From DASWJZ01 sp038211615 (lineage in GTDB: Bacteria; Pseudomonadota; Alphaproteobacteria; Rhizobiales; Afifellaceae), in contig JBBQVL010000050.1 of NCBI GenBank assembly GCA_038211615.1, positions 1-33,113 on the forward strand: DNA of 33,113 nucleotides, read 5' to 3'. The translations under genes and the position numbers were made by a program. The notes below the pieces were generated by a model, which was not told where the DNA came from, made no database searches, and saw only the letters and a list, made by a program, of their open reading frames with translations. How positions within the stretch are numbered: the first letter of the stretch is position 1; each line of letters starts with the position of its first letter. Shown in pieces: positions 27,092-33,113 of this stretch.

Positions 27092-28078
27092 ATGACCAAG
27101 AAAACCCTCGACACGAAGCTCGCCGCCATCCGCTCCGGCGCCTACAAGCCGACCGACTTCATCATCGCCGACGCCAAGGATGGCGACATCGGCTTCGGGA
27201 CGATGGCGCCCGGTCCCGACCCGTCCGACCCGAGCCGCCCCAGGCCGCGCGCCGCGCATCTCGAGGCGATCCGCGAGATGACCCGTTCGGGCCTCATCGA
27301 CATCATGCTGATGTCGGCGTCCTCGACCGAGCGGCTGTCGGAGGAGGGCCTCTTCAAGAAGAGCCCGGTCACGCCGGCGATCCGCTTCAACGACACCACC
27401 GACATCTGGTCGGCGCGCGGCGGGCGCTACAAGGAAGAGCCTTCGCTGCATCACCGCACGGCGCGGCTCGACCAGGCGAAGAAGTTCGTCGATCTCGGCC
27501 TCTATTCGGTCACGTTCTCGAACAGCCGCGACATCGAGGCGGAAAATGCCGAGGCCTATTCGGACTTCCGCGAAGAGGCGTCGCACCACAAGCTCCGGCA
27601 CTTCCTCGAGGTCTTCAATCCGGCCTTCGACATCCGGCTCGCGGACAATGCCGGCATCGGCCACTTCATCAACGACAACATCGTGCGCACGCTGGCCGGC
27701 GTCATGCGCGAGGATCATCCGCACTTCCTGAAGCTCCAGTACAATGGCGCGCGCGCCATGGAAGAACTTTCCTCCTACGATCCGGGACGGCTCATCGTCG
27801 GGATTCTCGGCGGCTCAAAGGGGACGACGCGCGACACCTTCGAGCTGATCTCGCAGGCGGAGCGGAACGGCGCGCGCGTCGCGCTCTTCGGCAGGAAGAT
27901 CAACCTCGCCGAGGATCCGGTCATGCTGGTGCGCTACATGCGCGCCGTCGTCGAGCGCGCGATCAAGCCGGAGGAGGCGGTGAAGGCCTATCATTCCGAG
28001 CTGAAGAAGGCCGGCAAGGCGACGACGTTGCCGCTCGCCAAGGACCGCGTCATCACCGAAGCGGCATTGATGGAGTAG
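27092..28078 (+). CDS. Class I aldolase-like (DhnA/DeoC-type beta/alpha-barrel) protein of unknown substrate
   Basis: A 328-residue protein starting at the ATG at 27092. The C-terminal half resembles the DhnA/FbaB class I aldolase barrel: HFLKLQYNGAR (211-221) places Lys214 where the Schiff-base lysine would lie, and VGILGGSKGT followed by ERNGARVALFGRKINLAEDPV is the phosphate-binding end of the barrel. The N-terminal part (FIIADAKDGDIGFGTMAPGP, MLMSASSTERL) is distinctive and I do not recognise a characterized enzyme. It converges with an FGGY kinase and lies near a CUT2 sugar transporter, so cleavage of a phosphorylated sugar or sugar acid is plausible. Fold assignment is moderate; the substrate is unknown. 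Confidence 0.7.
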   Translation: MTKKTLDTKLAAIRSGAYKPTDFIIADAKDGDIGFGTMAPGPDPSDPSRPRPRAAHLEAIREMTRSGLIDIMLMSASSTERLSEEGLFKKSPVTPAIRFNDTTDIWSARGGRYKEEPSLHHRTARLDQAKKFVDLGLYSVTFSNSRDIEAENAEAYSDFREEASHHKLRHFLEVFNPAFDIRLADNAGIGHFINDNIVRTLAGVMREDHPHFLKLQYNGARAMEELSSYDPGRLIVGILGGSKGTTRDTFELISQAERNGARVALFGRKINLAEDPVMLVRYMRAVVERAIKPEEAVKAYHSELKKAGKATTLPLAKDRVITEAALME

Positions 28079-28107
28079 CGCCGGCGCGGCGGGCGCGTCA
28101 GCCGGCG
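28079..28107. terminator. Candidate bidirectional terminator hairpin between convergent genes
   Basis: CGCCGGC at 28079-28085, directly after the aldolase-like stop, is complementary to GCCGGCG at 28101-28107, which overlaps the last codons of the kinase. The stem is 7 bp with a 15-nt loop. It sits in the only 19-bp gap between convergent genes, but no T-run is present on either side. Confidence 0.35.
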
Positions 28108-29648
28108 GAAAATTCCGCGATCGCCTGGTTCACCGGCATGAGCCGCTCGCCGATCGTCGCGAACACTGAAGTGCGCAGCCGCTCGTAGCGCTCGGCCGCT
28201 TCGGGCTCGGGCTCGACCGGATATTCCTTGCGCTCCACCCCCCGCCAGGCGGCGTCGAAGCTCGGAAAAACTCCGGCGGCGACGCCTCCAAGCAGCGCCG
28301 CGCCGAGCGTGGTTGCCTCCGCTTCCTCGACGACCAGCACCGGGCGCGCGAAGGCGTTCGCCTTGATCTCCAGGAACAGGCGATTCCGCGAGGTGCCGCC
28401 GATGAAGCGGATCTGGCCCGCCCGGCTGACGCCGCGCAGGCCGGTCATGCCGTCGAGCATCATGCGCGACTGCATCGCGACGCCCTCCAGCACGGCGCGA
28501 TAGAGCGCTGCCGGGGTCGTTGTCTGCGTCAGCCCGAGGAAAGCCCCGCGGGCGTTGAGGTCCGGCTCAGGCGGCGGGCCGTTCGCGAGGTGGGGAAGAA
28601 AAACAACGCCGCCGCTGCCGATCGGCACCTCCGATGCGTCGGCGATCAGCGCATCCTGCGGCGGATTGCCGGCGACCCCGCGGATCCACTCGACCGCGCC
28701 GCCCGCGCTCAGCACCGCCCCGGCGACATAGAAGAGCTTCCGGTCCGTCTCGATGGCGCCCTGCACGTAGCCGCGGCGCAGCAGCTCGGGATCGTCGAGC
28801 GGCTTCTCCGTCGCGAGCAGCAGCGCCTCCGCGGTTCCGATGCTGTTGATGACCGAGCCCGGGTCGTTCAGCCCCATCGCCAGCGCTCCGACGATATGAT
28901 CGTGGCCGCCGACGCCGACGACCGGCGCGCCCGCGAGCCCGGTCTCCGCCAGCACTTCGCGCCTGACCGGGCCGAGCGGCGCGCCGGATGCCGCAAGCGG
29001 CGCGGGGAAATCGGCGGAGAGCCCCGCTACCGCGAGGAGCTCCTCCGACCATCGGCTGCCGCGAATGTCGTAATAGAGCGTGCGGGAGGCGAGGGTCGGA
29101 TCGGTCGCCATTTCTCCCGACAGGCGGTAGGCGATCCAGTCCGCCATCATCAGTGCGCGCCGCGCCTTGCCGAAGGCGTCGGGCCAGTGCTCGCGCATCC
29201 AGAGGAGCTTTGCGAGCGTGAAGATCGGCTCGGCCGAGTGCCCGATGATCTGAAAGATTCGCTCGCGGCCGACCGCTTTTTCGATGGCGCGCGCCTGCGC
29301 CTCCGTGCGGCGGTCGTGCCAGACGATCGAGGGCGCCAGCGATTTTCCCTCCGCGCCGATCAGCACGCAGGTCTCGCCGACGCTCGCGACGGCGATGCCG
29401 GCGACGGGCCGGCCGGCAAGCCCGCTGCCGACTTCGGTGAGGGTCGCGACCACGGTCGCGAAGATCGCGTCCGGGTCGTACTCTCCGCCGGTTTCCAGGA
29501 TTTTCGTCGGCGTCGGGCGCGAAGCGGCCGCGAGCCTCCCGCCGCGCGCGTCAAAGGCGATGGCGCGGACCGACGCCGTGCCGACGTCGATGCCGATAAG
29601 CGCCGCGCTATCCGAGCGGCCTGTCACACGACGCGGGGAATGGGTCAC
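28098..29648 (-). CDS. FGGY-family carbohydrate kinase
   Basis: A 516-residue sugar kinase. The phosphate-binding start is LIGIDVGTASVRAIAFDA (about 18-35), IVWHDRRT is at 108-115, and the catalytic base is Asp250 in VGGHDHIVGA; the C-terminal domain has FIGGTSRNRLFLEIKANAF. It is not GlpK, which is encoded separately and has GDQQAA at this place; the GHDH form occurs in kinases of less common ketoses and polyols. The start chosen is GTG 29648, in a GTGA overlap with the LprI-like gene; ATG 29666 is an alternative. Neighbouring a CUT2 importer and an aldolase-like protein, it probably phosphorylates the imported sugar or its ketose product. Confidence 0.9.
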   Translation of the reverse strand: MTHSPRRVTGRSDSAALIGIDVGTASVRAIAFDARGGRLAAASRPTPTKILETGGEYDPDAIFATVVATLTEVGSGLAGRPVAGIAVASVGETCVLIGAEGKSLAPSIVWHDRRTEAQARAIEKAVGRERIFQIIGHSAEPIFTLAKLLWMREHWPDAFGKARRALMMADWIAYRLSGEMATDPTLASRTLYYDIRGSRWSEELLAVAGLSADFPAPLAASGAPLGPVRREVLAETGLAGAPVVGVGGHDHIVGALAMGLNDPGSVINSIGTAEALLLATEKPLDDPELLRRGYVQGAIETDRKLFYVAGAVLSAGGAVEWIRGVAGNPPQDALIADASEVPIGSGGVVFLPHLANGPPPEPDLNARGAFLGLTQTTTPAALYRAVLEGVAMQSRMMLDGMTGLRGVSRAGQIRFIGGTSRNRLFLEIKANAFARPVLVVEEAEATTLGAALLGGVAAGVFPSFDAAWRGVERKEYPVEPEPEAAERYERLRTSVFATIGERLMPVNQAIAEFSAG

Positions 29649-30082
29649 GGGTGGTCCAGGAGCCATTGCATTTGCGCGATCCGCTCGACGTTCTTCCCGC
29701 TCAGGCACTCGGTCAGGTAGACGTCGTACATCGTGCCGGATGCGGAATCGATGTTGAGCAGCTCGCACTCCGCATCTCTGAAGCGGAGCCAGGTGTCGTT
29801 CGCCGCTTTCAGCGCGGCCACGCGTTCCGGATCGTCGCCATATCCGACGGAGAGCCTGCCGACGATTGCGGCCAGGTCCGCCTCCGACTTGTCCAATTGT
29901 TCCTGACGACAAGCCCGCATCGCCTCGTCGGAACTCCACATCTCCTTGCCCGCAGAGCGGCCTGCACACGGATCTGCTTGCGGAGGAGCACCGATCTCCT
30001 GCGCACCGCACCGGTCGGCCGGGAAGGCTTCCATGCCGAAGGCGAGAGCGAGAAGCGAAACTGTAGCAAAGCCCCGAGCCAC
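29645..30082 (-). CDS. LprI-like (DUF1311) periplasmic protein
   Basis: A 145-residue secreted protein. The start is GTG 30082, preceded by GCAGGGAGAG, giving a signal peptide with the core FATVSLLALAFG. ATG 30106 would add eight residues but has no ribosome site. The C-terminal about 100 residues match the lysozyme-inhibitor LprI-N/DUF1311 pattern: paired cysteines, a central NDTWLRFRDAEC and a terminal R-I-x-Q-M-x-W-L helix. Members are small cysteine-stabilized periplasmic or lipid-anchored proteins, some of which inhibit lysozyme. Its 4-bp overlap with a sugar kinase is odd, because the products are in different compartments. It is divergent from the binding-protein gene at 30281. Confidence 0.8.
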   Translation of the reverse strand: MARGFATVSLLALAFGMEAFPADRCGAQEIGAPPQADPCAGRSAGKEMWSSDEAMRACRQEQLDKSEADLAAIVGRLSVGYGDDPERVAALKAANDTWLRFRDAECELLNIDSASGTMYDVYLTECLSGKNVERIAQMQWLLDHP

Positions 30083-30280
30083 CGATCTCTCCCTGCACCT
30101 GGGCATCTGCACACCACGCTCATCGGCACGCGGAACGGCGGGCCACCGTTGGAATAAGGCGTCTTCAGCACGCCTTCGATTGCGCGCGAATCGACACTTG
30201 GATAACATTGCGCCGACAGCCCCGGCAGCCATCCGGCAAAAGCCATCGGGGGAAAAGCAATCAACACGGGAGGACGTTAA
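30083..30280. promoter_or_regulatory. Divergent promoter region with inverted repeat
   Basis: A 198-bp region between the LprI-like gene and the second transporter. It contains an inverted repeat TCGATT (30176-30181) / AATCGA (30189-30194) around GCGCGCG, and just downstream an AT-richer patch TTGGATAACATTG that could hold a -10. A good ribosome site GGGAGGA precedes the ATG at 30281. No further gene is visible here. Confidence 0.4.
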
Positions 30281-31261
30281 ATGGCCAGAAGACAAATCAT
30301 TCTTGCGCTCGCCGCGGCGGCGGCGCTGACGGTCGGATCCAACGCCGCTTTGGCGCAGGAGAAGATCAAGATCGGCTTTCTGCCGGGCGTGGTCGACCCC
30401 TTCTATCAGGTGATGCAGATCGGCGTGGAGAAGGCCGCGAAGGAGCTCGGCATCGAGGTCGTGACGCAGATCCCGCCGACCTGGGGCGTCGAGGCGCAGA
30501 CGCCGCTCCTGAACGCCATGATCGCGCGCGGCGACCTGAACTACATCATCACCGCGCCGGTGGATAAGGAGCAGATGGTCCCGACGCTGCAGGCGGCGCT
30601 CGACGCCGGCATCAAGATCATCACCGTCGACACTTTCCTCGGCGACGGCGACTACACGAAGGGCCCGGTGACCTTCCCGATCAGCTATATCGGCTCCGAC
30701 AACGTCGAGGGTGGCCGCATCTCCGCCCGCGGCCTCGCCAAGGCGATCGGCGGCAAGGGCACCGTCTACATCAACTCCACCAACCCGAACGTCAGCTCCG
30801 TCGAGGGCCGCGAGCAGGGCTTCGCCGAGGTGATGAAGAACGAGTTCCCCGACATCAAGGTGGTCGGCCCGGACTACAACCTCGACGACGCCAACAAGGC
30901 CGCGCAGCAGACCGCGGCGGTCATCGAGCAGAACCCGGATCTCGCCGGCGTGTTCGGCACCAACGTGTTCAGCGCCCAGGGCGCGGGCAACGCGGTGGTG
31001 AATGCCGGGCTCGGCGGTCACGTGCAGGTCGTGGCCTATGACGCGACCAAGGACGCCATCGAATCGCTGAACAAGGGCGATGTCAGCATGGTGCTGGCGC
31101 AGAAGCCGTTCGACATGGGCTATCTGGCGGTGGAGTTCGCGGCGGCGGACGCGGCGGGCGTCACCAGCCTGCCGAAGCGCGTCGAGACGGGCTTCGCCAT
31201 CATCGACAAGGCGAACGTCACCGATCCGAACTACTCGCGCTTCATCTACAAGGCCGAGTAG
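30281..31261 (+). CDS. CUT2-type sugar-binding protein, second transporter
   Basis: A 326-residue periplasmic binding protein of the ribose family with a clear Sec signal peptide (MARRQIILALAAAAALTVGS, cleavage likely after Ala25 in LA-Q). Unlike the protein at 4779 it keeps the ordinary sugar-binder features: IITVDTF with the Asp near residue 118, ISYIGSDNVEGGR, GREQGF and VVAYDAT. It delivers a sugar or polyol to the permease at 31346. The order binding protein, permease, single-domain ATPase with a nearby kinase resembles the rhizobial fructose system FrcBCA-K in layout, but identity cannot be settled by eye. A strong hairpin follows at 31279-31308. Confidence 0.93.
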   Translation: MARRQIILALAAAAALTVGSNAALAQEKIKIGFLPGVVDPFYQVMQIGVEKAAKELGIEVVTQIPPTWGVEAQTPLLNAMIARGDLNYIITAPVDKEQMVPTLQAALDAGIKIITVDTFLGDGDYTKGPVTFPISYIGSDNVEGGRISARGLAKAIGGKGTVYINSTNPNVSSVEGREQGFAEVMKNEFPDIKVVGPDYNLDDANKAAQQTAAVIEQNPDLAGVFGTNVFSAQGAGNAVVNAGLGGHVQVVAYDATKDAIESLNKGDVSMVLAQKPFDMGYLAVEFAAADAAGVTSLPKRVETGFAIIDKANVTDPNYSRFIYKAE

Positions 31262-31278
31262 GCTCGCCTGAACCGCGT

Positions 31279-31308
31279 TCCCGGGTGGCGCTTCCGCGCC
31301 TCCCGGGA
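31279..31308 (+). other. Intercistronic hairpin after the second binding-protein gene
   Basis: TCCCGGGTGGCGC (31279-31291), loop TTCC, GCGCCTCCCGGGA (31296-31308): a 13-position stem with a single T-T mismatch, followed by TTT. It begins 17 bp after the stop of the binding-protein gene and lies before the permease of the same operon. The short T-run makes partial termination plausible, with message stabilization as an alternative. Confidence 0.72.
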
Positions 31309-31345
31309 TTTCGTCTGTCGCGTCGAGCTTCGGAAGTGAGGCCGC

Positions 31346-32490
31346 TTGGCCAGTCCTGATATGAACATCGGAGCGCCGGTGGTCGCGCCGGCCGTCCCGC
31401 CAAGGCGTCGGCTGGTCCTCACGCTGAGCCGCCTCTGGGCCTGGGCGTTCCTTGGCCTGATGATCGTTTTCTTCGTGGCAGCCGTGCCGATCTACAATGG
31501 CGGCTCCGTCAACTTCCTGACGGTGCGGAATTCCCAGAACATTCTCGTCGCGATAACGCCCGTCCTGCTCCTCGGCCTCGGTCAGACCTTCGTCATCATC
31601 AGCGCCGGCATCGACCTCTCTGTCGGCTGGGTGATGAGCCTCGCCTCGGTGCTCTCGGCGCTCGCCATCCGCACCGCCTTCAATTCCGGCCTGCCGCTCT
31701 TCCCCTCCGTCGTCATCGGGTTTCTCGCCGCGGTCGTTGGCGCGGGGGCGGTGGGGCTGATCAACGGCACGATCATCGCGAAGCTCAAGGTGCCGGCCTT
31801 CATCGTGACGCTCGGCACCTCCTTCATCGTGCGCGGCGTCGCGCTGCTGATGTCGGAAAACACCACCGTGATCGGGTTGCCGGCCGACATCCGCGCCTAT
31901 GGCAACGAGGCGCTGATCTATTTCATCCGGGGGGAGGGCGGTGGCCTGTATTTTCTCGCGCCGCCGGAGCTGACCGGCGAGATGCTGCGCCGGCTCGACC
32001 GCATCCTGCCCTATCCGGTGGTGCTCACCGCGGTGGTGGTGGCGATCGCGCTCTTCATTCTGCGCAAGACGCAGTTCGGCCGCCACACCTACGCGATCGG
32101 CGGCAACGTGCAGGCCGCGCTCCGCGCCGGCATACCGGTCGATCGCCGCCTCATCCAGATCTACATCCTCTCCTCGGTCACGGCGGGCATCGGCGGGTTT
32201 CTCTCCACGCTTCGCTTCACGGCCGGGTCGGCGGTCATCGGCGACCCGCTGCTCCTCTCCTCGATCGCCGCGGTCATCATCGGCGGCGTCAGCCTCTTCG
32301 GCGGCGCCGGATCGGTGATGGGCACGGTGATCGGCTCGCTCATCATCGCGGTGCTGACGACCGGGCTGGTCATGCTGAACGTGCAGGCGTTCTGGCAGTT
32401 CATCGTTGTCGGTGCGGTGGTGATCATCGCGGTGCTGATCGACCAGTCGCGCGACCTCATCATGGGCCGCGACAAGGGCGCTCCACCGGC

Positions 32491-32494
<4 letters not shown>
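31346..32494 (+). CDS. CUT2-type ABC transporter permease, second transporter
   Basis: A 382-residue RbsC-like permease. The start chosen is TTG 31346, which has GGAAGTGAGG upstream; the ATG at 31361 lacks a ribosome site. Family marks are ISAGIDLSVGWVMSLASV and IGGVSLFGGAGSVMGTVIG near the C-terminus. It is longer than classical RbsC (about 320) because of a loop at about residues 180-230 (IRAYGNEALIYF to PELTGEMLRRLDR) between membrane helices, as in FrcC-type permeases. It is the only permease in this operon so far, suggesting a homodimer. It overlaps the ATPase gene by 4 bp (ATGA). Confidence 0.93.

Positions 32495-33113
<619 letters not shown>

Noticed and set aside
30107..32086. Extension of the LprI-like frame across the second transporter on the minus strand
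   Set aside because: It runs antisense to a clear binding-protein and permease pair; only the part up to 30082 has signal-peptide and domain character.

Overview
The window is GC-rich, gene-dense DNA from an alphaproteobacterium, most likely of the rhizobial order Hyphomicrobiales. The strongest pointer is a complete glycerol-uptake operon in the order glpR-D-S-T-P-Q-U-V-K, the arrangement described for Rhizobium leguminosarum. The abundance of ABC uptake systems fits too. Genes are packed with ATGA/GTGA overlaps. I see no rRNA, tRNA, CRISPR array, insertion sequence or phage gene, so this looks like a catabolic region of a chromosome or large plasmid.

Layout. (1) 1-2566 (+): two enolase-superfamily sugar-acid dehydratases (the first cut by the window edge) and an RraA/HMG-aldolase-like protein. 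(2) 2604-3548 (-): an AraC-family regulator, divergent from block 3. (3) 3779-15294 (+): an 11.5-kb operon with a ribose-type (CUT2) ABC transporter (permease, binding protein, second permease fused to a beta-propeller, ATPase), a free-standing second propeller, an acyl-CoA synthetase/crotonase fusion, an MFE-2-like 3-hydroxyacyl-CoA dehydrogenase and a thiolase. (4) 15388-16758 (-): a cytochrome P450 with its own promoter and palindrome. (5) 16913-26917 (-): the glycerol operon, giving uptake, phosphorylation by GlpK and oxidation by GlpD. (6) 27092-33113: a DhnA-like aldolase-fold protein (+), an FGGY sugar kinase behind an LprI-like periplasmic protein (-), and a second CUT2 transporter (+, its ATPase cut by the window end).

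How the parts may work together. Block 3 joins a sugar-type importer to a CoA-ligase, hydratase, dehydrogenase and thiolase set. This suggests import of a carboxylated or lactone-containing compound, ring opening by the propeller domain on the transporter, and beta-oxidation-like shortening. The neighbouring dehydratases and RraA protein could process a sugar-acid part of the same compound, and the P450 could hydroxylate it. The substrate is unknown. This hybrid system is the best candidate here for undescribed biology.

A second theme is structural: all three complete binding-protein genes are followed by a strong, sequence-unrelated hairpin before the next gene of their operon. The two glycerol ATPases also show complementary losses of conserved motifs, predicting one working and one degenerate ATP site.
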